A DNA stretch of 64,000 nucleotides, taken from contig CM018690.1 of the NCBI GenBank assembly GCA_009363875.1, positions 32,594,800-32,658,799 of the forward strand. Direction: 5' to 3'. The first letter of the stretch is position 1. Every line of letters starts with the position of its first letter. Source of the DNA: Mikania micrantha (Eukaryota > Streptophyta > Magnoliopsida > Asterales > Asteraceae). Under the pieces are notes generated by a model. That model searched no databases, was not told the origin of the DNA, and was given only the letters and a program-made list of their open reading frames with translations. A program made the position numbers and the translations under genes. This document shows, one piece after another, positions 24,497-36,285 of the stretch.

Positions 24497-24754
24497 CAAT
24501 GTTTTCAGAACCGGACCGGACATCGAACATGCTTCCTTACCAGTCAGAGGTCGGACCGGATTTAAAAACCGGATGATTCTATAAACATTTTATAAATATA
24601 TATATATATATATATAATCAAAAAAATATAAAAAATTAAAAAAACCGGTTCAATCACCGGTCCGACCGGCCGGTTCACCCAAAAACAGTTTTGAACCTAG
24701 AACCGGACCGTTATGCCTTCCGAATCCCAGTCCGGTTTGGGTTTGAAAACACTG
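24497..24754. mobile_element. hAT-like MITE, target duplication CTAAATAT, in P450 promoter
   Basis: A 258-bp element with ends CAATGTTTTCAGAACCGGAC and GGGTTTGAAAACACTG, flanked by perfect 8-bp repeats CTAAATAT (24489-24496 and 24755-24762). The core is degenerate CCGGACCGG sequence and an AT microsatellite. It is the same family as 36286-36544. It lies between the TATA box of P450 copy 2 and whatever upstream promoter that gene had. Confidence 0.9.
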
Positions 24755-24762
24755 CTAAATAT

Positions 24763-25857
24763 GACTAAAACAAGAATGAGTGGGATGAATGTTGGCCATA
24801 CAATTAAATAGAAGACGTACAGTTTTTTGTTTCATATGTTGTTATTTAAGTGAAAATGATGTTCTTGCTATTTGCAAAAAAGAAATGGTGAGGAATGAAC
24901 AGAAAACGTGATCCATTAAGGAAGGAAAATACAATTTTTCTATATATAAATTTGTTGACTGATTCCAATATTAGATGATAATCATGTGTACGAAAGCAAT
25001 GATAGTGAGATGGATTAGATCCCTGACATGACGCCTTGACAACACATATTCGATTAGGTTCCTGTTTAGGGTGTATGATGAGGATGAAATTAGATGGCGA
25101 TGCTTGAGAGGTTCACGAATTCTACGGCAAGGAATTCGTGAGTATAGAATTCGTGAGTTGTGATGTTAACATTAGTCAAAATAAGAAACCTTAATCTCCT
25201 TTATATACATCGAAGAGAAAACCCTAATTAAGATGGTAAAGGTAATTACATTCATTAAATAATTATCTATCTAAATAGATATATAAGTAATTGATCAATT
25301 AGAGAAATAATTATAACGGCTATATTGCAAATATATACAATTTAATCTTACAAAATTTACTTGGAAAACTCTTTTAATACAAGCATGATTCATATGACTC
25401 TTGCATGTTTCATTTGGTGGGTCTGATTTATGAATCCGTATTTGCCCTCAATTATGACAAACCAACATATGTATGATTTATGAATAAGGCCTTTCACTCG
25501 TATACGTAACTCTTGCTATAACCATGACCTTCTAGATCACATACCAACAAATTTACTATTGTTTTGAGACTTGTTTGTTTTTGAAACTCCTGTTTTTTGG
25601 TTAAAAAAGATAGAAAATTTTGATTTTTGCATACATGATACTGACATAATATCAATTTCATAGTAATGACAGGCCATATAATAGTAAGGATAAGTATAAA
25701 ATCCAGATTTAATGGCAAAAATAAATAAACAGATACAAAAATCTTGGCTCAATTTCGATTAGAGGCCCACAGTTTTTTTTAAACTGGAACCGGTTCCGGT
25801 TTTAGTAAACAACCGGGTAGAGATTGTACCGGATTTAGTCTCAGGTAGGTATTGAGC
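24763..25857. other. Intergenic stretch
   Basis: No gene. Near 25112-25165 the words ACGAATTC and GGAATTCGTGAG recur in both orientations, forming a small palindromic cluster. At 25195-25230 TTTATATACAT and AAAACCCTAATTA resemble a promoter or LTR fragment, but nothing supports it further. Confidence 0.4.
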
Positions 25858-25865
25858 AGTTTTTG

Positions 25866-26129
25866 TAGGGCTGTCAAAATGGGTACATGTTAAGACACGA
25901 TTAAACCTGTTTAGCAAAAAACTTACCATATGATTTTTTACTTTTTTAAAAATAATAAAAATTAAGAGGCTAAACTTCATCATTTTTCTTTCTTGTTGCA
26001 TAAAACATATAATTGTCATGCTTAAATCACCAAACCAAGTGTTAAACAAGTCGTTTCATGTTTATATTTGCATTAATCGCGTCGTCTGAAACCTATTAAA
26101 ACCCGTTAAGGCCCGTTTTGCCAGCCTTA
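25866..26129. mobile_element. hAT-like MITE, target duplication AGTTTTTG
   Basis: A 264-bp element with ends TAGGGCTGTCAAAATGGG and CCCGTTTTGCCAGCCTTA (imperfect inverted repeats), flanked by perfect AGTTTTTG copies (25858-25865 and 26130-26137). It is inserted in another degenerate GGAACCGGTTCC-rich repeat that reappears on both sides. It lies about 200 bp upstream of the RPL7A promoter motifs. Confidence 0.88.
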
Positions 26130-26329
26130 AGTTTTTGGCATGTTTAGTTTTGATTTTTTTTGTTCGGGTAAAATTGGAATCGGTTCCGATAATTTCAATT
26201 TCGATTATGATTGAGAAAACAGAACTGCATCTGGCTCGGATTAGACCAATTCCAATTTCGGGTATAGTAATGGGTTTTTTCCCATTTTTGATTACAACTT
26301 ACAAGTTTGCAAACTGGTTCTTTCATTAA

Positions 26330-26426
26330 TGGGCTTATTTTGGTTGATAAGAAAACAAATCAGGCCCACACAGCCCATATACCTTTAGCCTCTCGTTCCC
26401 TCGTTGTGTATACGCAGAAACCCTAA
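26330..26426 (+). promoter_or_regulatory. Ribosomal-protein promoter: site II motifs and telo-box
   Basis: TGGGCT (26330-26335), GGCCCA (26363-26368) and AGCCCA (26372-26377) are TGGGC[CT] site II elements in either orientation, bound by TCP factors in known plant ribosomal genes. AAACCCTAA (26418-26426) is a telo-box. All lie 60-155 bp before the ATG at 26484, the usual arrangement for coordinated ribosomal-protein and proliferation-linked transcription. No TATA box is obvious. Confidence 0.8.
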
Positions 26427-26483
26427 GAAGCCATCACTCCAACTTTCGTCTCTGTTTCGAAAACTGAATCTCTGCTTTCATCA

Positions 26484-28590
26484 ATGGTTAGCCTCTTCAT
26501 CGTCTACCTTTGTTTGGTTCTCAAATCTTGATTGTTTTCTTCATTAAATTCATTATCTATTGTTTGTTTCTAACGCATTTCTGTACTCGTGATTTGTTAT
26601 TTCTCAAAGGCTCCTAAGAAAGGTGTGAAGACAGTCGCAACGAAGAAGAAAACGGTATAGAGATCGTGTTTGTTACAATTAGATATTCATGCTTGATTAT
26701 GGATCTATGTATTCAATCTCATGTATTTTGATCTACAGGAGAAGGTTGTGAACCCTTTGTTTGAGAAGAGGCCGAAGCAGTTTGGGATCGGTGGAGCATT
26801 GCCGCCTAAGAAGGATCTTCATAGATTTGTGAGATGGCCACAAGTTGTTCGTATTCAGAGGAAGAGGAGGATATTGAAGCAGCGTTTGAAGGTCCCACCT
26901 GCTTTGAATCAGTTCACCAAGACGCTTGACAAGAATCTTGGTAATAAATTAATAATAATCTACGTATAAATTTGCACTTTGGTCAAGTAATTACTAATTA
27001 GTTAGCCTTAAATTTCTATCAATGATTGCTTGAATGTCCCCCAATTATTTTTCTTTGATGCATTTGAGTAGATATTTTGGAATAATGGGTTGTTTGGGGA
27101 TTTTTGACATGCTTATTGTTTACCTTTTAAATTTAACACTAAACCTTTTTTACCACCCAAGAGAGACATGTATTGGTTGCTGAAACATGAAAGCTTGTTA
27201 TTGTTAATTTGGCTTTATTAAGATAAAGATAAGCTCGGCCTATATCTCACCCCCTAGACCCTGTCACACACTCACACTATGATTGAGATCTATTATGTAT
27301 GATTGATTGATATTGAGATAGATTAGTAACCCATAACTTGTATAAATACATACTTAGATAGATGGTTATGTATTGTTTATTTGGATTAAAAGTGGTGATT
27401 AAACATATTACATATGCGTGGTTGGTTTTTCATTTGGAGACTGACTAATCATTCGAGTGGTGCTGTGCAACATTTTCAGCTTTTAAAAAGAATAGGACAT
27501 GAGTGCTAATGTAACCTCATAGAAAAGGCTGGGATCTACTCCCAGTTTATTGTTTTTAAAAATTTTATTTGCACTCCTATGCTAGAAGTTTTACGTTTAT
27601 AATTTCCTTCTGTTTTATGGACCAGTTATCTGACCTGTCAATGATTGTACTAAGATCATCTTTTATTTATTTCTAGAAGACTGATGATCTTTTTCATAGC
27701 TTATTATTCGTATGGAGCATTTATTTGTTATTCTAATGTAGGAAACTTAAAAATTATTGTAACTTTTTTTTACGTTAATGGGCTTGACTGTTGTGTATGC
27801 TCTTATGTAATTTGTTTGTAATATGCAGCAACTACTTTGTTCAAGATGCTGCTTAAATATCGGCCCGAGGATAAAGCAGCTAAAAAAGAACGTCTTCAGA
27901 AAAGGGCACAAGCCGAGTCTGAAGGAAAGACAGCTGAAGTCAAGAAGCCTATTGTTGTCAAGTATGGTCTGAACCATGTCACTTATCTAATTGAACAGGT
28001 TTATCATTTCACTGACTAATTTTAACATCTTTTGACTGTTATTTCCTTAACAAAATAACTGAGTTTATTTTTCATGACGCCTTGCAGAACAAGGCACAAT
28101 TGGTCATCATTGCTCATGATGTGGACCCTATTGAGTTGGTTGTCTGGCTCCCTGCTTTGTGCAGAAAGATGGAAATCCCCTATTGCATTGTGAAGGGAAA
28201 ATCCCGATTAGGAACCGTAAGTAGCCCAGATTGTTTTTTTTTATTATTTATTGGGACTTAAGAAATATTTTGTTATGTTTCAGATTGTCCATCAAAAAAC
28301 TGCAGCAGCTCTTTGTTTGACTACAGTAAAAAATGAAGATAAGATGGAGTTTAGCAGAATCTTGGAAGCAATTAAGGTTTTTTTTTTTTTTTTTTTAATT
28401 TTATTATTATTTTTGTTTAAGAATTTATATGGTTTGATACTGATATCGGTTATTGCAGGCGAACTTCAACGATAAGTATGATGAATATAGGAAGAAATGG
28501 GGTGGTGGGATTATGGGATCCAAATCTCAGGCCAAAACCAAAGCAAAGGAGAGAGTTCTTGCAAAGGAGGCTGCTCAGAGGTTGACATAG
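26484..28590 (+). CDS. RPL7A: 60S ribosomal protein eL8 (L7a)
   Basis: Seven coding exons: 26484-26486 (the ATG alone), 26610-26654, 26739-26940, 27829-27998, 28088-28216, 28284-28376 and 28459-28590. All introns are GT..AG and the joined frame encodes 257 aa, the normal plant length. The protein opens MAPKKGVKTVATKKKT and carries the basic N-terminal tail, NPLFEKRPKQFGIGGALPPK, the L7Ae/L30e fold (KYGLNHVTYLIEQ, AHDVDPIELVVWLPALCRKM, then CIVKGKSRLGTIVHQKTAA) and the conserved C-terminus KWGGGIMGSKSQ. It is a structural component of the cytosolic large subunit and binds rRNA. The 5' UTR and initiator codon share an exon. Site II and telo-box motifs lie upstream. No disablement is seen, so this should be an expressed housekeeping gene. 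Confidence 0.97.
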
Positions 28591-29094
28591 AGCCCTACAT
28601 TATCCTTGTTTCTGCATTTTACGATTCAGGAAACTGTCTCTAAAACCTCTTTTGATGTCTTTAAAGTTGAGGCAGGTATTTTGTGTTTATTAACATGTTG
28701 CTTGATTATGTCATATACTGAGTTTAATCAATTTTGGTCAGTTATGTTAGCAAAAACACTATGTTTTCTTTTGTGTTGCTATATTCTCATGGTTTTTTCA
28801 GTAAAATTATGGCTGCAAACCAGTTATATTGAGCTCGTTTATGTCAAGCTTGAACATGGAAGTTGAGCTTAAAAAATATATATAACGAGTCGAGTTTGAG
28901 GTTAAGTACTTATCTCAATGAGGTTTTTTTATAAACTGTTTAAGTTTGAACTACCCTATCCAAAGCAGTTTGGTCAGTTTGAATCTGAGACCTAAATGGT
29001 TTAGTTTCACGATTTGATTTGGTTCAACACTTGGTATTGATTGTGCAAAGCAAATTGGTTGATCATACATACTTTTATCACTACATTTATATGT
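28591..29094. other. RPL7A 3' flank and intergenic sequence
   Basis: The 3' UTR begins here; no unambiguous poly(A) signal is chosen. From about 28840 a decayed GAGCTCGTTTATG/ACGAGTCGAG repeat resembles the core of the element at 39096-39575. No gene. Confidence 0.45.
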
Positions 29095-29102
29095 ATTATA
29101 AT

Positions 29103-29693
29103 TAGTGTTGTAAACGAACCAAATATTTAGCGAATAGTTTGTGAGCCGTTTGGCGGGAAGCTCGTTTAAGTTAGTTCATTTGTGTTTGTGAGCGTTTGGT
29201 AATGTGTTTGTTTAGGTTCGTAAAAGTCTATTTATGTTCATTTATTATATCTATTTGTTAAATATGTTGTATATTTAAAATTTTTCTATTTTTATTTTAA
29301 TATCATAACATTTAAATTAAAAATTTAGATGTTTGAAACTTGTATCCTGTTAAAAACATAATAATTTTGAAACTAATATATTTGAATACATTATTATAAA
29401 GTAATTTAAATTACAATTATTATTTGTTACTTTAAATTTGTTTTAAGTTTATTTTTTGATTTTTATATTAAGTTTTAACTTATGATTTTGTATAATATTT
29501 GATATTGAGAATGATAAATTTTATTTTTTAAGTAATGCATTTTCGTTTATGTTCGTTAATATATTCAATTTCTTAATAAATGAACACGAACTAAACAAGA
29601 TTGTTTGTTCTGTTGGCGTTCGATCATAAGTTAAATGTTAAATGAACAAGAACAAGGGTTCATTAATATTTGTTTGGTTCGTTTACAATCCTA
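29103..29693. mobile_element. hAT-like MITE, ~590 bp
   Basis: Ends TAGTGTTGTAAACGAACC and GGTTCGTTTACAATCCTA form an inverted repeat matching at 16 of 18 positions. The flanks ATTATAAT and ATTATTAT match at 6 of 8, compatible with an aged 8-bp duplication. The core is AT-rich with GTTCGTT/AACGAAC words. Confidence 0.7.
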
Positions 29694-29701
29694 ATTATTA
29701 T

Positions 29702-32068
29702 AAATTTTTTATTATTTTATAAGTTTTATCATTGACGATTGATTTTGAAAAAAAAAAAATTAAAGGTTGGTTCAAACATGTTAACCGAAAATTGGTAATA
29801 TCGGCCGGTTTTGCCGATCCACCCAACTTTTTTTGTCATGGATATCCAAGTGTTTCTGCATGATTTTTTCTCTTTGTTTAGGCACAACAATTGCTTAAAA
29901 GTTGAAACATACAAATAGAGTTAAGTAAATACAGTAATATTTTAGACCACAATTTATTTTGATTGAATCAATACTTTAAAAAAAAAGTAGATAACAGAGA
30001 GTTATGGAACTAAAATTAACTACCACCAAAGATTTGTTAGTCATTTAGAATCAAACACATATAAAAAAACCCTTAATTGCTACCGGTGATTGTCCATTCT
30101 GGTGAAAATATAACATGACATAAAATCAGCACATCTATACTACTATATAATACATATAAAAAGGACAAAATAGTAATTTGCTTAAATCTCTTAAAATTAA
30201 GAGTTTTACAACTCTTATAACATATGATACAACTTTTTAATTATAATCTAAATGTTTGTTTGTGTTTTCACTTTGTCCCACATTGGTATCTTTAAAGAAT
30301 TTAAGTAAGATAGATTGATTATAAAAGAAAACCCTTCAAAACAAATAAATTACTTCTTGACATTTTTGGTGCATTTAGCCTTTTATGTTAGTAGTTAAAG
30401 TCACTTTTAGTTAATACCAAGTTAAAAAAATTGTTTTTGTTATGGCTATGACTCAAGAATGAATCATGCAAACCTTTAAAACATCCAACTTAATATAATG
30501 ATTGAAGAGGCAAGAATTAAAATTCGATTATCAAATCAAGCACCGAAAAACCTTAAGGGCTTCGATCCATTGCATATTTTGTGAAAGAGAACCAAAACCA
30601 CAACACTATAACAATATTAAAAATATTGTAACCACATAAATATGAAAATATTAAAACTTATGAAAAGCACACAAATATGTAACCACACTTCAACGAGTTG
30701 TACTTTGTGCTTTGGAGTATTAAATAACTTGTATTTCTTATCGATAGGATGCCACAATGCGTTACAAAATTATCTAACGTGTAAATCACTGTTTATAATT
30801 TCGTTAGGGTCCTGATATTTATACATCACCCCATCTTTTATACACCATCCTCAAATCAAATCAATTACATCATACTCATATAATTTTTATACAGACAAAA
30901 CACACAAATGTAATGATTACAATACATTTCGTTATCTCAAAACACACAAATGTAATGATTACTAGTAATATTAATCAATTAATAATAATAACCACTAAAT
31001 ATATACATATATATTAATTATTATTAATCCTTTTCCTATTTTATTTTTTTCTTACTTTTGCATTTAATTTGATACCAAATTTTACGACTAAGCACGAGTT
31101 TGTTCTTTTTTGTTTTTGTTTTTTTTTTGTGATGGGCATGTTTGTGACGTATACACTTTAGGTTTTACGTTAGAGTGACAATCGTTATGATGTGTTTTTA
31201 TATTTACATTTTGATATACATGATCATGTGTGTTATGATATTCGTAATCTTGCGGAGTTCCCGCCGCAACACGCGTAAGAACCCATTAGCTTTGTGTGTG
31301 GAGAAACAAAAATAATAAAGAGTAGAATAGCAATCAAACATAGTTTACAAGATCTTCTTTCCTTCCTCGTAAAACATTTTTGGCAGATTTTATGTATTTT
31401 CATAAACTATTTACAACTTTTAGTTTATCTAATTTGTTTCATTTAATGATTCTAGAAAAAGCGATTAATGGAAACAAGGCATCTTATGTGACTTAAACAC
31501 GTATGTTCAATAAATTCCGTTTAGTTTGTCCCCTTAGACAAATAAAATAAACTTTTTAATGATCACGTTTTAAATGATCTATTTAGCCTTAGGTCCAACT
31601 TTTTGAATCATAGTTGTCCAGTCTTTTAAGTCATATAATTTCTTGAGGATTCGAGTATTGTTAAATAACGAAAAGTCTTAATTTTCTTACTTTTTCTATT
31701 TAATCATGATTTATTTAATTTTTTTTTAGAATCGATTGATTGTACTTATGCATGTCCTTAATGTTAAATGAAAAGGTTATGTTATTTAACTTAATTAATT
31801 AGATAGTTAAAATTAGCGTGTAAACAAGCCCTGCCGGTTTTGACTTAAGAGAACTTAAGCTTGAGCTTAACTTGTTAAAAACCTTATTTTTAAGAAAAAT
31901 TATAAGCTTGGCTCATTTATTTTTTGACTATTCAATTTATTTATTTTTATTATCAATTATATATAATATATATGTGTTATAATTATACTTTTCAAATTTA
32001 ATATAATCTTATATATAAAAATAACACTGATATAAATATGCACTTAATATAATAAATTAAAATTATAT
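29702..32068. other. AT-rich intergenic stretch
   Basis: No gene. A 24-bp word around AAAACACACAAATGTAATGA is duplicated at about 30897 and 30939. A GTCCCACATTGG word at 30278 with a TATA-like box about 30 bp on was considered as an snRNA promoter and rejected. At 31810-31930 a degenerate repeat (AACTTAAGCTTGAGCTTAAC) is seen without clear ends. Confidence 0.45.
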
Positions 32069-32075
32069 AACTAAA

Positions 32076-32388
32076 AGAGTTAAATGCCAAAATGGTCATT
32101 GTGTTTATATCAAAAATGTCATTTTAGTCCCTAAATAAAATTTGTTGCCATTTTAATCATTGTTTTTTAATTTAGTTGCCGATATAGTCCTTTGTCTAAA
32201 TTTTTGTTGCCATTTTAATCCTTGTGTTTGAAATTTAATTGCCAATATAGTCCCTAAAATGGCAACTATAGAAGGACTAAAATGGCAACTAAATTAAAAC
32301 ACAAGGACTAAAATGGCAACAAATTTTATTCAGGGACTAAAATGACATTTTTAATATAAACACAGGGACCATTTTGGCATTTAACTCT
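32076..32388. mobile_element. Foldback element (long inverted repeats, little core)
   Basis: The 313-bp unit starts AGAGTTAAATGCCAAAATGG and ends with its complement CCATTTTGGCATTTAACTCT. The pairing continues inward: TTTAGTCCCT and TTGCCATTTTAATC on the left against GGGACTAAAATG and GACTAAAATGGCAAC on the right. Almost the whole element can therefore fold into one hairpin. Direct repeats AACTAAA flank it (32069-32075 and 32389-32395). It has no coding capacity. Confidence 0.88.
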
Positions 32389-32395
32389 AACTAAA

Positions 32396-33119
32396 AAGCT
32401 CATTTAGAATCACAAGTTGACCCTAGATAGACATGTGAGTCTTGAGCTCAGGCTCAATAACGAAACAGACCATGCTTCTTGGCTCGAGAATGAGATCGTT
32501 TAGGCTCGGCTTATTCAATGTTTTACCTAACCAATCCCGAGTTAATTCAGGACCTTGCTTGATTCATTTATACCGGTAGTTAAATTAATTTGAGAGTACC
32601 TAATAACCTAAATAATATAAAACGTATCTATATGGCAAAACATGCCTAAGAGGTCATAACAATCTTTTTAAATAGAGATTTACGAGGTCAATAATGATTG
32701 GTATGATTATGAACTACAAACCGTTAATCATACTAAAATACTAATAAATTATTGTATAACAAATTAGAGGCCCGATAGAATGTGATTATTTATTATTTGA
32801 AAAATAATTAGCATGTTATTATACCTAATAAGTAATAACATTTACAAACACTATGTATAGTATTTTCCAATGAATTGGTTAATTTTGGATGGCAGGTCAG
32901 CCAATGCGCTAATTTCACATTAATCTTTACTATTTTGTAAAAGGCAACATTACCCCGTCAATTATCGGTATTATGACAAGGTTAGGGTTGATTTTATGTT
33001 TTAGACAAATCTTTGTGGAATTGTTTTCTTTTTTAATTCTTTTTAATTCCCATATTTACAATTACAAGTGTTTATATTAAAAATAAAATAAAATATTTAT
33101 GCTTCCATGATGCAAGACG
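32396..33119. other. Intergenic stretch
   Basis: No gene or definable repeat seen; AT-rich unique-looking sequence. Confidence 0.4.
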
Positions 33120-33127
33120 CGTGCAAA

Positions 33128-33389
33128 TAGGGTTGTTCATCGTATCAGATAACGGTTTATTTGGATCAGGTTGTTCAGATTTGAAAATTTTAAGACCTTA
33201 TCTGAAACACGACCCGATTCGTATTCAAAGTTTTTCTATCCGATCTGAAAAACCCGAACAAATTGGGATTGAATTCGGATATCCGATCCGAATCTATCCG
33301 AATATTCAAATCTTTAATTCGGATAAGTTTTTTCGGGTTTCGGATACGATTCGGATTTCGGATTTTTTCGGGTTTTTTGAACACCCCAA
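33128..33389. mobile_element. hAT-like MITE with GGATCCGA-type core
   Basis: Ends TAGGGTTGTTCATCG and TTTTTTGAACACCCCAA are imperfect inverted repeats. Flanking CGTGCAAA (33120-33127) and CGTGTAAA (33390-33397) match at 7 of 8. The core is made of TCGGAT/ATCCGA words on both strands, so apparent ORFs in it are low-complexity artefacts. It is the same family as 37832-38142. Confidence 0.78.
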
Positions 33390-33397
33390 CGTGTAAA

Positions 33398-34027
33398 CAC
33401 ATTAAAATCATAATGCAATATTAAACATCTAAAACGTATATCTTTATAGCAATATTGTAATTCCACTAAAATTCAAACGATTTAAGGATAATGCGTATTA
33501 TGAAATTTGATGTTTTATTGTTTTACTTAGGCTTGAGTATAGTTCAGTGCGGTTATAACTATTCTCTTAACCAAAATAATACTTTGGTTAATATCATTCT
33601 AAATCAATATCTATAACTATAACCATGAATAAGTTAACTACCGGTTATGGCCTGGTTTCCGTTAAAATGTGGTTAATAATAAAATTGTTGAAAAGTTGAG
33701 AAAAGTTTGTAAATTAACTCGTGAATCAGAGATGAAATGATGATGAAATTACAAGACCGTGCAGTGTGCCGGGTGGATGGGGTGTGGGTGGGGCTAGTTT
33801 GGGCGTGAAACACTACCCTCTTGGGGCGTGGGTGGGTTGGGCGTGGGCACAACCACGCTTGGTTACCTTTTGACCCATTTAATATTCGACCATTTGTCAC
33901 TTCCAACGGCTACATTCACAAAATAAAAAGAAAAAAAAAACTTTTTTTTCCTATATAAACCATTCATTTAAACACAAATTTTCGCACTAAAAAAACTTCT
34001 ATTTTTTATAAAAAAAAAAGCTTTTCA
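33398..34027. other. Flank of the Myb-like relic
   Basis: No gene. A G-rich tract with repeated GGGCGTG/GGGTGGG words (33768-33850) and CTTCCAACGGC (33899-33909) precedes the Myb-like relic and resembles the flank upstream of the PIF transposase relic at 20.4-20.7 kb. TATATAAACC at 33952 could be a TATA box. Confidence 0.4.
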
Positions 34028-35238
34028 ATGGATCCCAACAAAACACCAAACCAATACTACAACCCAAGCACCCCAACTAACCGAAACCCGAACACCCCAC
34101 CTCCGTCGTGGTTCTTCAACTGTTCACCTATGAATCCTTTTTTGATTCAAATTGTTATCGCCCACATTTTGAATCGAGTTCACAATAAGGGTTCTACACT
34201 TTTGCTGAATACGGTTCGAGTCAACAAGCACACGGGTTTGCTCAACCATCACAGGATGAAGTTGTACCCGAAACTTAACCATCTATCGATGCCGATCCAA
34301 GCACTCAACCAACGCAAAAGCATAAACACAAGAAAAAACAAGTTGGCGATACCGAACCCGTTGTGGTAGCTCCAACCCGTCCCGAAAAATGGACACGGGA
34401 GGAGGAGTTTGCACTTTCGAAAGCTTGGGTCAATGTGTCGGAAGACCCATTTGTTGGTAATTACTTTCGTTTTATAATTTTAAAGATTGTTAATTATTTT
34501 TTTAAAAGTGTTAATATTTTTTATTTATATATTATATATTATTTATAGTCGTAACAAAAAAGGACCGGACTTTTGAACAAAATCCGGACTCATTTTTTCC
34601 AAGCTATGGGTCGTGGGGATTATCGTACCAACGATATGATATCTAGCAAATGGAGGGACATTAACCGAAAGGTTAAAAGGTTTAACGTGATTTATTCCCC
34701 AAAATGGCAAACTCGCCGAAGTGGCCAAAGCGACGCAATGATCGAGAATGAAGCGGTCGATCAATTTAGACAAGAGTTTAACACCGTCTTCACGCTTAGG
34801 CGAAGTTGGGAAATTATGAGGAAATGTCCTAGTTGGGTTAAAATCCCGACTGTTTAGGGCTCGACTTTAAAGCGATCAAAAGCGTCGGATACCGATAGCC
34901 CCGCTTCGTCGGATGCTCGAGTTCAAATAAATCTCAACGATATCGATAAAGAAGAAGACGAGATAGATGATTTGACCCGTCCAATTGAGAGAGATCGCGC
35001 CAAGGCCGAGCGAGCAAGGGCGATACCGGCCTCTTCATCTCAACCGATTCCGGATTATACCCAAGGAATGGACAACTTATCTCAAAAAATCGGTGACTTT
35101 AACGATTTAAAAAGGGAACGTCAACGGTTGGCAGAGCTCCAACTTCTATTCACCAACACCGACCACTTAACCGGGGTCGACCGTGAGATTGCCGAGAGGG
35201 AGAAGGCAAAAATTCGAAATAAATACAAAGATAATTAG
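34028..35238 (+). pseudogene. Broken Myb/SANT-like (PIF/Harbinger ORF1-type) gene
   Basis: The start at 34028 reads MDPNKTPNQYYNPSTPTN, then the frame is lost and resumes near 34370 with TRPEKWTREEEFALSKAWVN, the beginning of a Myb/SANT (trihelix-like) domain. A GT..AG intron fits 34457-34548. Exon 2 continues with MGRGDYRTNDMISSKWRDIN, QSDAMIENEAVDQFRQEF and RRSWEIMRKCPSWVKIP. An in-frame TAG at 34855-34857 is followed in the same frame by RVQINLND, DLTRPIERDRAKAERARA and a C-terminal helix. This is the plant family often annotated glutathione S-transferase T3-like, whose relatives are the DNA-binding partner ORF of PIF/Harbinger transposons. The premature stop, a TGA in place of a conserved Trp codon near 34575 and at least two frameshifts make it non-functional. 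Confidence 0.8.
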
Positions 35239-36025
35239 CTATTTTATTTTAGTAACTTGTAATGTTTATTTCTAATTTTATGTAATGTTTTAATTTATGA
35301 TTAATTATATCTAGTTATTTTAATTTTAAAAAATTAAAATTAAACAAAAATGACATCATCACCAACCACTTGGCATTTTCACTATAAGTGGTTGAATGGA
35401 TGGTTGTGGTGGATGCCTACATGACGCTTAGATGGAGTGGTTCCAACCAAAGAACATACCCCATGGTTCTAACTGAAATTTGAAGGATTTTTGAGTTACT
35501 ATAATTAGCGAACAAAAAATAAAAGACCGCATGAACCATGGCTTTCCTTATATATAATCTCACAAGTGATACATAATATATTATTCCAATAAAAAAGTAT
35601 GACACGTCTTCTGACACTGAACCATAACTTCTTGAAAAACACACACATAAATATTAAAAACATTATAAATATAAAATAATTGTTTGGTTAAATTCAGTTC
35701 GTAGCTTGGCTTTACCATAACCAAATAAGCCTGCTAATAACTTAGTTTAACCATAACATTTGGTTAAAGTTGATTTCGGTTAAAATCGGTAATAGTTTAG
35801 GACGGTTATCTGTTTTTTCGGTTGTTATTATATTATGCTCATCTCTCGTACTTTGACTTGCTTTATGGTTAATTTTGTTTATTTCAATAAGTTGACATCT
35901 TAAAAATACATTAACGATGACTCGGTAGTTTGTAGTTTTGTGTATATATGTATATGATAAAAGTAATTATATAAAATATTCAACGACTTTGTTTTTTTAT
36001 TTATTTTGGTAAATTATTAGTATTT
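35239..36025. other. Intergenic stretch
   Basis: No gene. Around 35345-35465 lie TGGTTGAATGG, GGTTCCAACC and ACCCCATGGTT words that could be the 3' end of the PIF-type element carrying the Myb-like relic, but no matching left end was found. At 35690-35840 there is a degenerate AACCATAAC/GGTTAAA repeat. Confidence 0.35.
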
Positions 36026-36033
36026 ATTATTGT

Positions 36034-36199
36034 CAGTGGCGAAACTTGGCCAAAACCTTAAGGGGGCGAAATAAAATTTTTTTTTCAAGGGGTGAAATAA
36101 AGGTTTTAAAAAATTTTACACTACGTATCGAGAAATATACAATACTACACAAAAAAACAGGGAGCGGTCACCCTTAGTCTTAACTATGCTACGCCCCTG
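36034..36199. mobile_element. hAT-like MITE, CAGTGGCG type, target duplication ATTATTGT
   Basis: A 166-bp element opening CAGTGGCGAAACTTGGCC and closing CTATGCTACGCCCCTG, flanked by perfect ATTATTGT copies (36026-36033 and 36200-36207). These termini are a common plant hAT MITE type. Confidence 0.9.
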
Positions 36200-36285
36200 A
36201 TTATTGTTATTGTTTAAGTTCTAACAAATTTTCATGTGACATGATCTACTCTCCACCACACAAGCTTTTCACTGTCAGTAACATT

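Noticed and set aside
25494..25752. Two overlapping minus ORFs of 71-74 codons
   Set aside because: No recognisable domain and AT-rich composition; no sign of splicing partners or promoter.
27660..27700. TGATGAT word in an RPL7A intron, considered as a snoRNA C box
   Set aside because: No D box or terminal stem at a suitable distance.
30278..30330. GTCCCACATTGG plus TATA-like box about 30 bp downstream, resembling a plant snRNA promoter
   Set aside because: The downstream sequence matches no snRNA I know and lacks a 3' box; the word is also common in plant repeats.
33121..33411. Open frames of 73-91 codons on both strands
   Set aside because: They run through the low-complexity core of a MITE; codons simply repeat the TCGGAT/ATCCGA words.
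34543..34773. Minus-strand ORF of 76 codons
   Set aside because: Antisense shadow of the Myb/SANT-like exon.
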